From: Tetrahymena elliotti 4EA
Taxonomy: Eukaryota; Ciliophora; Oligohymenophorea; Hymenostomatida; Tetrahymenidae
DNA length: 64,000 bases
NCBI GenBank assembly: GCA_000231825.2
Contig: JH720301.1
Span: 542,336 to 606,335 of the forward strand
Direction of reading: 5' to 3'
The position numbers and the translations under genes are program-made. Positions 13,243 to 26,400 of the stretch are shown piece after piece (position 1 is the first letter of the stretch; each line of letters begins with the position of its first letter). Under the pieces are notes generated by a model. That model was not told the origin of the DNA, did no database searches, and saw only the letters and a program-made list of their open reading frames with translations.

Positions 13243-14709
13243 ATATTAAATATTAAATTTATTTATAATTTCAGTCAGTCTCACCTCACTTCATATAAAA
13301 ATTATTAATTTAAATAAATTTAATTTCTAAATAATTATTTTCATTTTAAGTAATAAAAAATAACATTCAAAATTTTAAAAGATTTAATTAAAATAAATTA
13401 ATAAACAAAAGCTAAACATTAATCATTAATTTTTCCAAGTATACAAATTTAATTATTGAAAAGAGAAAACTATTTTTAAATTTTAATTATGAACAGAAGC
13501 AAAACAATAAGTATTTTTGAAATAGTATCAATGACTTCCAATCTAACTTTGAAAGAGAAAAAATATAAAATCATTTTGAATTAAATTTAATTAAACAAAC
13601 AATTTTCTTTAGAAAATATGAAATAATAATTAATAATTTATTTATTATTAAGTTGAATATAAAATTTTATTAAATTTAAGCTTAAAATAATTTTTAGGCA
13701 AGTTAATATTTGCTTGTTTTACATTTATCTTCATAATAGTTTTTATCCTGGAAAATTTAGATAAAATAATTTTGAAAAAAATAATAACATACTAAAATTT
13801 TTTGATAATAGTTTCATATACTTATTTTTTATTTTTTTCATGAGAGAATAAAAAGGATCTTTGATTTAAATTTAGTTATGATTAAGACAATTATTTTTGG
13901 ATATTTGATAAAATAAAAGTAATTTTGATTCATAAATTAAATAAATCTAAGAAAAATACTTTAGAATAATAATTAAATTTATTTTAATTTAACTAATAAA
14001 AAAATAAAGAATTTATCTGTTAAAAGAAATTGTGACTTTATTATTCGGTTTTTAAAATTTTTATTTTAATTAAATTTTTTTTATGAATGATTAAAAAAAA
14101 TTGCATCAGAAAGATTTATTTTTAAGAAAATTTTATGATTGCTTGAAATTTTTATTTTTCAGAAATAAATTTTAACCTTATCTAATAAATTAATTGCTTT
14201 CTATTCTTATATTTAATTTAACCTTTAAATCTAGAAATGTTTTAAATATTCAAAATGAAAGCTTAAAATATTTTTGACATGCTTTATTTTATCTCTACTT
14301 GAATTTTCTATTTTCGTTTTACTATAAAACAATAAAACAATTCTTTTTTTCATTATTTAACTTTAAAAAATTTCAAAAACTGAAGCTTTACTTTCAAATG
14401 ACTGTTTAGTTTAGAAAAATGAAAAAATTTAGATCAAGTTCAATTAAAAAAATGGAATTACTGATGTGGAGAGGACTAGACGCTAAATTATAAGAGGCCT
14501 CATTGAAAGGGATTGTAGAATTATTTAAAAACGAGATACTAAAATAAATTTTAATACAGAATACAGTTTTTAAAATACGAGAGGTATAAAATAATGAGAA
14601 TTTTAAAATAATTTTGAAGAATTTAGTATAAGTAGTTGTTTATGTTATTTTAAGTAGAATGTTTGTTTATTTTTATTATCTTTTTATTATAGGTCTAAAA
14701 TATTTAAAC
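13243..14709. other. intergenic spacer between convergent genes
   Basis: The two flanking genes converge here, so this should hold two 3' UTRs and terminators. It is very A+T-rich and no gene, RNA or repeat was recognised. Confidence 0.6.
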
Positions 14710-15528
14710 TCAGTTTGTGCCAAAGTATCTGTCACCGAAGTCACCAAGACCAGGGGCAATATATTTAGAGTCTTCTAAGAGTAAAGGGTCGACAGAGCCA
14801 GTGACAATCTTTATTCTGGGATACAAGTCAAGGACCTTCTTAATACCCTTTTCACAAGCAATAAGGTTAACAAAGGTAATGTCTTATTCTTTAACACCTA
14901 CCTTAATCAATTCTTCAATACCCTTGATAACTGAACCACCAGTAGCAATCATAGGATCGAAAAGTAGGACTTTTCTTCCTTGGATTCTCTTGGGGAGCTT
15001 TGTGTAGTAGAGAATAGGTCTCTTTTCTTTAGTAGTTTCATCTCTTTGTAAGAGAATTTGACCAACATCAATGTCAGGCATGATACGAAGAAGTTCGTGG
15101 AGGAAAGAGTTACCAGCTCTCATGATAGTAACTGCAACAAAATCAGTAGCATTCTTCAATTCAGCAGAGTCATAATAACTGCAAGGAGTTTGTCTTTTGG
15201 TAACAACGATTTCCTATTCATTGAGGGCAGTTTCAATCAAAAGTCTCATGATTCTATCAGCATGATGACGGAATTCAGCAGTAGGAGTATCTTAATTACG
15301 GATCTTAGAGAAGATCAATTAGGTTTGGTTGTTTTGAAGGACAGTTAATTGAGGATATCTGCTTCTTAAGTCATTCATTTCTTTTTCAGTGAAGAATCTG
15401 AGGTAGTCCTTGTTAACATTTTGAGGAGCTTAACATAAAAGAGTATTGACACCGAATCCTGTAGCAACAATAGTTGTACCTAAAGCTACCTTTCTGAAGT
15501 TATTCATAAACTTGAAGAATCTGCTCAT
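14710..15528 (-). CDS. UPRT: uracil phosphoribosyltransferase
   Basis: One exon encodes 272 residues. UPRTase makes UMP from uracil and PRPP in pyrimidine salvage. The PRPP loop is seen as LLFDPMIATGGSV, and the uracil-binding C-terminus as YIAPGLGDFGDRYFGT, both hallmarks of the family. The core (FFTEKEMNDLRSRYPQLTVL onwards) is of normal length. Before it lies an extension of about 40 residues, MSRFFKFMNNFRKVALGTT followed by a small hydrophobic stretch, with basic residues and no acidic ones. It could be an organellar or membrane-targeting signal, though bacterial and most other UPRTases are cytosolic. Codons ending in C are much commoner than in neighbouring genes (GAC, AAC, TTC, ATC), which suggests high expression. 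Only a few TAA/TAG Gln codons occur. Confidence 0.95.
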
Positions 15529-15737
15529 GTTTGTTTTACTAATCTTTTGCTAATGTAACTTTTGCTTGAAATATGTCTATGTAATTAAACGAGCTATTTT
15601 GGCTTTTTATTTACAAATAAATATTCTTTTAAGTATTAAAAAATTATTAAAATAAATTGTCTGATTGAATCAGGCTTTAATAGCACACAACCAAAAGTGG
15701 ATCGGTAAAAGAATTGCTCAGATTGTTGTATTACATC

Positions 15738-15836
15738 AGTCCCCCTCTTTAAAAAAATATATAAACCTTAACTTAGTGTTTTATTGATTTGTACTTAATA
15801 CGTTTGTAATGCTTATTTTAGAAAAAAGTCCCCCTC
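15738..15836 (-). promoter_or_regulatory. repeated GAGGGGGACT motif upstream of UPRT
   Basis: The decamer AGTCCCCCTC occurs at 15738-15747 and again at 15827-15836. On the UPRT coding strand it reads GAGGGGGACT, about 210 and 300 bp before the ATG. Runs of five C are rare in this A+T-rich sequence, and two identical copies in one promoter region suggest a binding site. This is inference from repetition and position only. A nearby palindrome, CTGATTGAATCAG (15661-15673), also stands out. Confidence 0.35.
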
Positions 15837-16390
15837 CTAAACAAATATAACTTGGAATTGAACCTTGTACGATTCTATCAAATTTCTTTAATTTTAAATA
15901 TTTCCAAATTTTTTCATTCTGAATTTTGACTTTTTTTTAATAATGTATACTAATTTCTTAACTCCCCACTTAAGCTTAACTTCAAAATACCTGATTAAGT
16001 TTTAATTTCTAATTCATTCCAAAGCATCCTTTAATCCAGTAAATCTTATTAAATACATCAAAGATTTTTGCAACCCTATAATTTTTTCCTTTCTTTTTTC
16101 TTTTCTTTTTTTTGCATTCAGAAAACCCAAAAAGAAAAGTATGTAAAATCTACTGATTAACCTAAAAATTTAAAAAAAGATAAAAATAAACCTAAAGAAG
16201 TAACCTAATTACTCTAAACATCAAAAAATCTTAAAATTAACTTATTATTAAAGACATAGTGCTTTTAATTCTACTATAATTAAAATTTATCTATGAAAAT
16301 TTGTTAACAATTAGAAACATGATGAATTATCATTTTATATGATAGAACATATTTGAGTGTAATATTTAGATTACTAACTCTTGTTAAATA

Positions 16391-16476
16391 ATCCTCTAGT
16401 ATCTTAAGTATGAGTGTTTGGGTATATGTTTACAAATTTGATCTTTCAACATACTTAGCCTTGATCTTAAGAGGAT
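16391..16476. ncRNA. candidate structured RNA or hairpin
   Basis: ATCCTCT (16391-16397) pairs with AGAGGAT (16470-16476). Inside it, TAAGTATG (16405-16412) pairs with CATACTTA (16450-16457), leaving a loop of 37 nt. An alternative pairing of TCTTAAG with CTTAAGA is also possible. The segment is less A+T-rich than its surroundings. It matches no RNA family I can name, including the U1-U6, telomerase, SRP and 5S RNAs, and strand is undecided. Two nested stems in a noncoding spacer make it worth testing, but chance remains possible. Confidence 0.2.
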
Positions 16477-19098
16477 GATTAATGAATAGTTGTCTCGAAA
16501 TGATCTTTTTGTTTAATTATGCACAAATAATCACAATATTTTAACAAATAAGCTTTTGATATAAAATACTTAAGCTTAAATAAAAACATGGGCTATAAAT
16601 TGATAGTAATAAAATATTTTAGTGAAATAAGATGTCTGATTAGAAAAACCAGTATTTTATCTGATAAAAAAATATTGTAGAAAAAAGACAATTCTATTCA
16701 AAAAAAAGAGTACAAATTTATAATTAATTTTGTTTTGATTTGTTTTTAAACTGAAATATCTTTCTAATGTAGGACTGACTATTAACCAAAATGCTTTTTA
16801 TTCAAGAAAACATAACAACAAAATATGGCAGCTATTTTATTCAGTCTTTAAGTTGAATTTTAACACATAATCAATTCAAATATAATTTTAGAAAAAGAGA
16901 TAGACTTTTTTATATACAATAGAGTTGTTAGCTTTGGTAAACTTTTCCATTGATGACTAGATATTAAGTTAAGCAAAAAAGTATATTTTGAATTTTTGAA
17001 ATAAATAAAAATAGTACATTATTATTTGAAGTAAAACCATACATTAAAGCGTCATAAGTAGTTTCTTTTAAAATTAAGATAACATCAGCCATTCTTACTC
17101 TAAATACCCATATTATTTTTGAAAATGTAATTAAAAATTAAATATTAACCAAAAGTAATAATATCTACAAATAATGTCGTCAAATCTATTTGCTATTTTT
17201 TATTTTTTTATTAGATTTTAAAAAATTAAGAAATTTTTATTTTAAAGAAAGCTGCTATTATTAAAAAAGGATGCTTTTTAAAAGTTTGAGAAGCCAAAAA
17301 AAATAGTACAAATTTAATAATAATTTTAATCTTATTTCAAGTTTACCTCAGAAGGTCTCAAATTAGCAATATTTAAACCCAAAAAGAGATGACATAAATT
17401 ATACTTAGATTAAAGGGAGAAAAATATTGAGATTCAATCCAAATAAAATTTTTTGGGAAATGATAAATTAGAATTAAAAAGTAATTGTGATGCTTCAAAA
17501 AAAAAAAAATTTTTTAGATGTTAGTTTGTTATTCATCATATCAAATAGTTTTTAGAAATGAAATCGTTTATATTAATTTAATCATCTTTTTATTCTTATC
17601 ATATTATTAGAATCAAATATTTTAATTTTTTTTAGAGCTTTAATCTAAACTGATTATTAGATATTCCCTTTATTTCAAAAGTTAATTATCCATAAATAAA
17701 TATTGGATAATTCAGAAGAGGGGGAAATAATAAAGTTATAATTCAAGAAATCAACAAGTCTGACAAACTTGTTTCTTGATAAACTAAATGGACTTCCGAG
17801 ACTCCTGTTATTAATATTTAAAGTTAATGAAACTGTGAGTGGTAATAGTCCTTACATATTATCTAAAATTTGTTTATTAAATTTACTTTACATATTATTT
17901 AGTTCTTTTTATACAAATTGAAGAAATAATTTTCTTCATTTGATATTTCAAATAAAATTTGATCTAAATTCTATTTGAGAAAATTATCTATTTTTCTCAA
18001 AAAAAAAGAATACAAGAAAATTTTAAATTAATTAATTTATTTTAACTTTTAATTTCCTCTTTCACTTTTGGACATATGAAATGTTATTTTTCTATTAAGT
18101 TTTTAATTATTTGAAATTAATTATGAAAAACTTTAATATGTATTTAAATAAAAAGAAAATTTTTTATTTTTACTTGAAAGATTTTTGAATAATCATAAAT
18201 TATCCTTGTCGACAAAAACAGCTTGTGATATCTAGAAATATTGTTTTCACAATTATTTAATTTTTATTCATAGTTAATTTTCTTTCATCTCTATATCACC
18301 TTATTTTTTTTAATTAAAGATACAAACTTTTTATTAAAAAAATTGAGAGGTTTTGTTAGAATGACAATTTCTTTGATTTTATCTATTATGATGGCATTTT
18401 TATTTGATATTATTTTTAAATGTATTAGATATTTATTAAAGACTTGCTTTTAAACTTTGGTTTATAATGATTTAATGCTTTGAACTATTATTTTAACTCA
18501 AGATATTTTTGTAGTAATTTTAAAATATAAAGAAAATTCACCAATTTTAACAAGATTTAGAGAATTTCTATGATGTTCTAATTAAAATTTAATTTAAAAA
18601 TCTCTTTTATTCTTAGTCGATCATACCCTAAGTGTTAGCTTTCAACAATTTATCTGCTTGAAGTTTCTATTTTTAAGCTCTTTATAAAAATATTATTCTG
18701 TAGAATGTTTTAAGTATAAATACAAAATCAAATATATAAGGAGGTAATAGTTAGTTTTCCTAAAAATATTAATAATAATTTTGAAATGAAGATTTTATAA
18801 ATATATCATTAGATATTCTAAATTAATTATTAAGTATTTAAAATGAAAAAGTAATTCTAATCTGAAATATTAAATATTATTAAATATCTCTAATTTACCT
18901 AATTGAGCTTTTAGATACCTCAATTTTTTTAGAATATTTTAAGTTACACCGATTTAATAGAATATTAAATTGATCATAAAAGCAAAAAGAAGATCAGGGA
19001 TTTACTACTGAACTCTAATTTATATTACGTTGAAAGACAAATAAAAATATTATTTGTTAATAATTCGATAAAATTAAAAAAAAAAAATAAATTAAAAA

Positions 19099-19593
19099 AT
19101 GGGATCTTCAATTTCTGTTGAAAATGACACTAATATAGAATTTTTGTTATGGTTTGAACTATATGGTGGAGGAGCTCCATGGGGTGGATATTATGGAGAT
19201 TCCTTAGAAAATTAACAAGTTCAAAAAGTAATATAACCTGGGAATACTATAATTAAAGGATTCACATTATCATTAATCTTAAAGGTTTGTATTAAAATAG
19301 ATAAAAATGATATAGTTTATCTTAGTGTTTTTAGTCCTAGCACTGCTGGCTAAGTCAGAAAATTGAAAGTTTCATAAATATTGCAAGACAGATTTTGTTT
19401 TGTCAAGCCAATTAAGTAGGGTCAGAAATATTAAAAAGCTTTTATCTATTACTACAATGATACCATTATAACTGATTTAGAGCCTGATTGCTTTTTTGAT
19501 TAACCCTTTTAAGAATACTCCCTTTTTAGATTTAATCAAAAAGAAAATTTTAAGCAAATAGATGATAAAGTAGGTTTAAAGAATATCAATTGA
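19099..19593 (+). CDS. small orphan protein with N-myristoylation-like start
   Basis: A single exon of 164 residues starts after an A-rich leader (TTAAAAAATGGG) and ends at TGA 19591-19593. The N-terminus MGSSISVEN has glycine at position 2 and serine at position 6, which fits the N-myristoyltransferase consensus and suggests attachment to membranes. A Gly/Trp-rich segment, LYGGGAPWGGYYG, follows. The rest alternates hydrophobic and polar residues as in a beta-rich fold, for example IIKGFTLSLILKVCIKI and NDIVYLSVFSPS. There is no transmembrane segment, cysteine pattern or catalytic motif that I recognise. The reading frame is convincing; the function is unknown. Confidence 0.7.
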
Positions 19594-20725
19594 CAAGAAA
19601 AAAAATTAACATCCTTCAAAATTCCATATTTAAAAATGCTTATTTTAAAGACTTGATAAAGAATAAAGACTTTGTTTCTTTTAAAAGTATTTTATTAAAT
19701 TTTAATTTACAATTTTTAAATAGAAGGCAGATCAATTACGTATGCTGAATCGAAATACTAAAATAGTAATTAGAATATGAAAGTAAAGAGTAAATTAAAA
19801 TTCTAATTAAAATAATAAATTAAACGAAATAAGTTATAAGTCGTATTATTTGTGAGTTAGTATCATCAGATTTTATATTTATCTGTCTATTATAGTTTAA
19901 AGTGTTTTTTTAAAAAATAATGTAAATCTAACTTTTTTCCTCTTTCATCAAAGAGTTAAAATGTTTTTACCTAAATGAATTTCAAAGAAAAAATCTGAAA
20001 TATTAATAACACTATCTCTAATATATTTTTAATTCTCTTTGAATAGATGCTTTTATTCTCTATGACTAAGGAGTAAATCATCTAATATTATTAATATTTA
20101 TTTGAAAACAATTATTATACATCATGAAAGTGATTTTAAATTTAATAATAATATTTAACTTACAATTTATTCAAAAGATTTCTTTCATATTTTAAAAGTT
20201 GAAATGAATTTAAATTAATAAAATTATTAATTTTTATTGAAAAATATCTAATCTCTAAATATTAACTCTTTAATGATCTTCATCAATTTCAAGATAAAAT
20301 AATTAATATTGATAAGTTAATGTTAGACATCTCTTTAATTAGACAGTATTTTAATTATAATTAATTAGTATAAAAACCAAGATTCAACTTATTTTCACAT
20401 ATTTTATAAATAATCTAATTTGACATGTTAAAAGCTTAGATTAGGAATAGCTATGAGCAGATTAATTCGATTTCATTTTAAAAGAAATGAAAGTGTTGTG
20501 AAAAGAATTAGATTTAAAGAAAAAAATATTTACAATTAATATTTAAAAGATATGTACACATTAGAATATATATTTATTTTTTATAAAATACCAAAATAAT
20601 TAATTGCTTATGCTAAAAATCGTTAATTTAATTCAAATTGTCTCTTATTGTAAATGTTTCTATTTTAAAAATATTTTAAAAATGAATATTGCTTTTAATT
20701 TATTTAAGCATTTTCCTTATTCTTA
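19594..20725. other. intergenic spacer between convergent genes
   Basis: The genes on both sides converge here, so 3' UTRs and polyadenylation signals are expected. The DNA is A+T-rich, with nothing else recognised. Confidence 0.55.
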
Positions 20726-22829
20726 TCATCTATGTTCAAGCTTATACAGATTAGCTTCAAGCACATTTTTTTTCAGATTCTCCAATCTAATTAATTACTT
20801 AAGTTTTTTAATTAATCCATCTTAATTGTCAGAGACTAATCTATTTTAAATATATATTGATTCACTATACAAAACGTCTAGGGTTGCTTCTGTTCTAGAT
20901 GCATTAGAACTATCATCGCTTTCATCTCTTATTAAATCTTCCTAACGGTAAGCTAAAGCATGCTCACTTTAATTACGTTTAATAATATGATAGCCTTTTT
21001 TTGTTTGGTTTTCTATTTTTTTTTATAACTTTTATGAACTTGAATAAGTATTTGGAACAAAATGAGAATTCGTTTATGATTAGACTCCTTGTTATTGTTA
21101 TGATTAAAGATGATTTGATTATTAAACACTTAATTGGTCATTTTAACTAGCTTTTTCTAATTAATTATTCATAGTATTAGCAGTTGCACATCTAAAACCA
21201 CCAGAAGTATGTGTTCTGGAAAATGGAGTTGACATATTTTTTCTTTTCTCATTTTCTATTTAAATAACTTTAGCCATTCTTGTCTTTTCAACATCTACTT
21301 TCTTTTTTTATATATAAGCCATTTATCCAAATTAAAATTTATTTAGAGTATCAATCATATGATTTTCTTAAAAATTATCTAAATCACTAATTTAACTTAT
21401 AAAGTTCTTTTCAACATCACTTTATTATTTATTTAAAGTTAGGAAGTCTCTTCCTTCAAACCTAATTATAATTCATTCACAAAAAATAACTTTATAAAAC
21501 TTTAAAAGAATTGAATGTAATTTTAATAACAATAGTTAATTTCATTTTTTTTCTTTTTGCCGTTTGGCTCACTGAAAAAATTTTATTTTGATAATCAATG
21601 CAAATATTACCAAGACAAAAATTAACAAATGGTTAAAAAAATCTAAAAAACATCAAATTACGTAAATAGATTTTGAGAGGAGGTGTTGGTTTATAAAGAT
21701 CCATTTTTTTTAAGTTAGTTTTACTTTTACTTGTAGATTTTAGGCTTGTTAAAGTAGGATTAAACAAATTTACCATATTCAATATCACTTTTTAAAATTT
21801 TACTTCTTAGTTTTGGATCGAATGGATCTTAAATTGTATTAATGAAATTATTAGCATTTTCAGAAAAGTATCTTTAATATAAAGGCTTATGAGCACTAAA
21901 TTCATCTTTCAATCCATATTTAATGAGTTATACTCTCTTATTTTAGTTAGGAGTCTCTTGCTTTTAGGTAATAATACTAAGATTTCTTAAAGATTTGTTT
22001 ATTGAAAATCCTTTTGGCTATAATTTATTGTTTGTGTCTGCAGAGAGCAAATCCTATTTTAATGGTTAAATAAGTGATTAAAACAAACGATTAGTTTTAC
22101 TAACAAAATTAAAAGTTTTAGTATTTAATATATCTAAAAATAACCATTAAAAATTCAATATATTCTTAATGAATTAAAATTTTAATAATTAATCTCTTAA
22201 TAAAAACTGTATTTCAATCTTTTCAAAAATGAATTTGATCGCAACTTCATTTGTTATTTTCAAATAAATTCTTTTTAAAAATTAAAATTCCATTGATTAT
22301 ATCATCTAATCCTTAATATAGATTAAAATTCTATTAATTTAGTGACATTTTATTTTAAGACATGTCTCTAGTTTAACAATTCTTGATTTGAAATTGAGGT
22401 TTTGATTAGTTAATCTATGTATGAGTTTAAGCATTGTCTTAAATAATAGTTAGTTACCTTATTTTCTATCTTTTCTTAGTAGTGGTTTTTGATTCCAGCA
22501 AGATTTGAAAAAAATTTAGTGTTAGATAAAGCAGAAGGCTTTCCTGAAGTATCGCCTTTCCTGAATGCAACATTTTAAGATATGGCAGTTTTTAAATTAT
22601 TGATTGAGTCTTTTATTTTTACTTGCATTTATTTTTTTTAATACTATTCATACTACTCTTGAATATTCAAATTCGATAACTGGCCCTAATTTAGACTACT
22701 CCTTCCCTTTAATTGGCTTCTACGACCTGGCTAAATCAATGTATATTTTAGCTAACTACCATCTTTTAAACTTTAAGGTTTGCTTGTTTCTTAAATATTA
22801 TTTGTTTATTCATTTTCATTTGACGACAT
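20726..22829 (-). CDS. unrecognised charged, Q/N-rich protein
   Basis: Reading on the minus strand with TAA/TAG as Gln gives MSSNENEQTNNIQETSKPQ at 22829 and ends at TGA 20726-20728. Exon 1 runs to at least 22458. The last intron, 21462-21661 (AC|GTAATT...AATTAG|G, phase 2), joins SQNLFT to FEGRDFLTL cleanly. Exon boundaries in 22100-22450 are unresolved because more than one frame stays open there. The protein is rich in Lys, Gln, Ser and Asn. It has coherent segments such as AHKPLYQRYFSENANNF and KKLKQLIRLENLKKNVLE (helical, at the C-terminus). No known domain is visible. It may be a disordered structural or ciliary protein, but that is a guess. A shorter model starting at the ATG at 21358 would cut off clearly coding upstream exons. 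Confidence 0.6.
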
Positions 22830-23467
22830 TACTAATAATAATTTGCTGGTTGCTTAATATATTTAATTAATTTTATTAATTATTATTTAATTAAATTACT
22901 TTAATGATTTGTTAGCCTAAGAAGTCTATGTCACAGTGAGTAAATTATTGATAATATATCTAGCAATAATTCGCAAGCATTAGTATTTTAGATTATAGTA
23001 ATTAGAATTTATTTTACATAAGAATACATAAATAATTATTTTTAAAATATAAATTTTATTTTACATCTTACCAAGATAAGAAATCTCCAAAGTGAAAATA
23101 AATATATCTATGAATTCACAAATTCTTGAAAAAATACAATTTATTGAAAGTAAACAATATTTACAATAATGATTGTAAGATAAAGAATTATGTATTATCT
23201 AACTTTAATTTTTTTAAAAAATGTAAAATAATAATTAAATTGTATTTCTTTTTGATGAATTATCAAATTAAATATTTTTAATAAAGCTTATTTGTATTGA
23301 TTTTCAAGTAGATAAAGTCAAATGCAGAGTATTAATTTTGTGAATCAGTGAAATAAAGTTTTCTTCAATACATTTTTTGTTTACAAGACTAAAAATTTAA
23401 TTAAGAAACATATTTAGTAGAAATAAGGATTTAATAATTAAGCAAAATTAAAAATAACTTTAAAAAA
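22830..23467. other. divergent intergenic region
   Basis: This lies between the start codons of two divergent genes and should contain both promoters. No named element was recognised. Confidence 0.5.
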
Positions 23468-26400
23468 ATGAAATAATCAAAGTTAATAAGTCATTTAAAA
23501 ACTAAATCTTTAAATGAAAAAGAATTGCTAAGCTAACATTAAAAAAATCCTAAAAATATTTCATTTTTAGACAATAAAAATACTTTGATCAAAAGCAGTC
23601 ATTCTAACAGTATAAAATCTCCCCTTTTTAAGAATAAGTCAAATCATTCATAATATAATGAAGTTCTTCAGATAGAAGAGTCTCCTTTATTTCAAAAACC
23701 TCTTAATGATTAGTAAAATTTAAGTGATTAAAGATTTAAGCTGCCAAAAAGCTTGATGAATAAATCTTAAAGTGTTGCTCATAGTCCAATTTAGAATCCA
23801 AATAGCAAAAGTATGCAAATAAAACTTTCCAATAGATAATTAAAAGATAATTACTAATCTTTTCAAAGCTCACCTAAAACAATCAATCAGAAATCAACAG
23901 GATTCAGCTTTTACACAAACACATTAAATAATTGTAATAATAGCTAGGATTAAATAGATAATTTAGCTAACACGACACCGAAGCATTCAAATGTTCTGAA
24001 TCAACTTAAAAAGCAATTATTAAGTAAGACCTTAAGCTAAGGAAATAATTATAACAACAATATTAGCTTGCAATAGTAGAACTATAATTAGCAATATTTC
24101 TTTAAGAAGTATTAAAATTCTAAATAAAACTCTTTAGCCTAGTAAGAAAGTTTTAATTAAAAATAATTACCTTAACAAATTAATAATAAATTGCTATCGC
24201 TGAGTTAAAAACAGAAAATGATTTTGAAAAATCAATCATTTTAAAAATTCTTTTACAGTCCTTTTAAGAAACAAAATTATTAGCTAATTTAAGAATAAAA
24301 TGAAGAAATGAAACATAATTCTAATTAAAACTCAAATGATATGCTCAACTTAAACAATAGTTAAAATTTGGGTAATAACTTGATGGAAAACAGTAGTGCT
24401 TATAATACTTTTTAATCAGCTTTATCTCCAAAGAATAATAATCAGAGTGTATAGATGAACCAATCAAGTGTTTAAGTAGATAAATTTACTCTATAAAGAA
24501 GAGATAGCGAAAATGATATCTTTAGTACAAGTAGAAAAGAGCACAGAATGTTAGAGCTTATGAAATAAAAAATGTAAGATAATGTTTTTTCAGGTTACAA
24601 TTTCTCAAAGTAAGAAAAGCTCATTTCTAGAATTTCTTATCTAACAAGTAAACTAAATCCTTATTATGAGAAGACAATCAACCTAATTAATGATATTGAA
24701 AATAAAAAATTACAATATGGAAATGAAGTTAAGTAGTAATAAAATGATAATTTTTTACTTGAAATGCAGCAGCTATAATTGCAGAATAATATTAATAATT
24801 TATAAAACTAGTTAAATGATGAATAGGATGGATGCTTTAACTACATCAATATTAAAAATCTTCCTAAAGCTGAATCTATTGAGCTCTTACATAAATAAGG
24901 ATGCCAGAATATAATAAAAGCAGAAACACTTGAATTTTTTTATGTTTATATTTAAGTAAAAGCAATGCCTTCTCCAGTGAGAGTATGCTTTAAAACTCCA
25001 ACTTCAAAATTAAAAGTTTTCATCTCAAAATCTACAATTTATCCATCAAAATTTTAAAACGATTACATTTTATAGGTAAGGATTTCTAATATAAATATAT
25101 ATTTAATTAGTATTAATGAATATGTTTAATAATAGAGCAATATCATTAGAGTAGATGATGGAAGTAACAGCTAATTCACATTTGATAAACTCTATTTTGG
25201 AATTCTTTCAGAAATTGAATAAGAAATTAAAATAACTATCAAGTTTGGTATGGAGAAGAAAGCTATTCCTGCCATTAATACAAAAGTTAAGAATTTAGAA
25301 TAAACTGAAGGTTTTAATTAGGATTTTACTAGGTCCAACTTTAAAAAGTAGCAGAGGCATATTTCAACTCCTATACTAGCTTAAGATGTAGGTAAAATAT
25401 TTAAAAAGCTTGAAGCTTGAACACTTAATAAAAATATTAAATTTAACTAAAAGCGGAAATAAAACAAAGAAGGAGATAGAAGATGCTTCAGAATTCAAGA
25501 AATGGAGAAGAAAAAGATTTTTAGTAACAAAATATACAATAAATATATAATTATAATCCGGATAATCACAAAACCATTTCATAAGAAAGATATCAATAAT
25601 TCAATCAAAAACATAAGGAAGTTACTGAAAAAAAAAGATAGTTGGATGAAATACAATATTATCAAAAAGACTACACTATAAAAATAAAGGATTTATAAAA
25701 ACAATTGAATAAAAAATATAATGCTATTAATGAAAGAAAAAAGGAAGTTACAAAATTTAGCAACACTTGGGCTAAATTTATTTTACAAGTTTTAGCTATC
25801 AAATAGTTGTATTAAAAAATTAAGGTAAAAAAGATACAAATAGAATTTCTATTTAGTTAATTAAAATATTTTTTTAATAGAGGAAGTCAAATCATATGAG
25901 AAATGTAAAAGATACAACAATAAGAATAAAGCTTATGATACTCAAGATATAAAAGCAAATTAATAAATACTATGGATCTTTATCATATGAATAAAGAGTT
26001 CTTTTAGATACAAGGGAAACTCTGTAGCTACTTTGTAAACAATATAAAAAGAAATCAAAGAAGTAAGCTGGAAAATTAATTACAAAATTCTTAAAAAATA
26101 GAAAATAATTTTAGCCTATTGAACAATATGTTTTTTGTTATTATAATACTAGTAAGCTATTTATGAATTGTTTCGAGTTTCTAATTTACTTATTATTTAA
26201 TTATTCAGTTAATATGATCATAAAAAGATGGAGAGAGTTCAAAACAAAAAGAGAAAATTTCAAAAGAATGCTTGGCTTTTTGTTTGATAAATATTTTTCT
26301 AAGGTCCTTGAAACAATATCAAAAACAGGAACAAATAAAGATGATTTCTTTACAATTATTAATAATGCAAGAAGAATAGAAAAAGTAAAAACAGAGTAAA

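Larger units (their letters stand above)
15529..19098. other. long intergenic spacer, divergent promoters
   Basis: This separates UPRT (-) from the MGSSIS gene (+). It holds the C-rich UPRT upstream motifs, a paired-arm candidate structure at 16391-16476, and otherwise A+T-rich DNA with scattered poly-A and poly-T runs. I see no protein gene in it with coding-like composition. Confidence 0.55.

Noticed and set aside
14717..15007. Plus-strand open frame across UPRT
   Set aside because: It is the antisense shadow of the UPRT coding frame.
15820..15900. Possible tRNA on the minus strand (GGTTCAATTCC resembling a B box, then a T run)
   Set aside because: The T-stem does not pair and no acceptor or anticodon arm can be folded.
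26163..26208. Hydrophobic stretch FEFLIYLLFNYS as a membrane segment
   Set aside because: It falls within a 57-nt in-frame intron (26152-26208) with good splice sites, so it is probably not translated.
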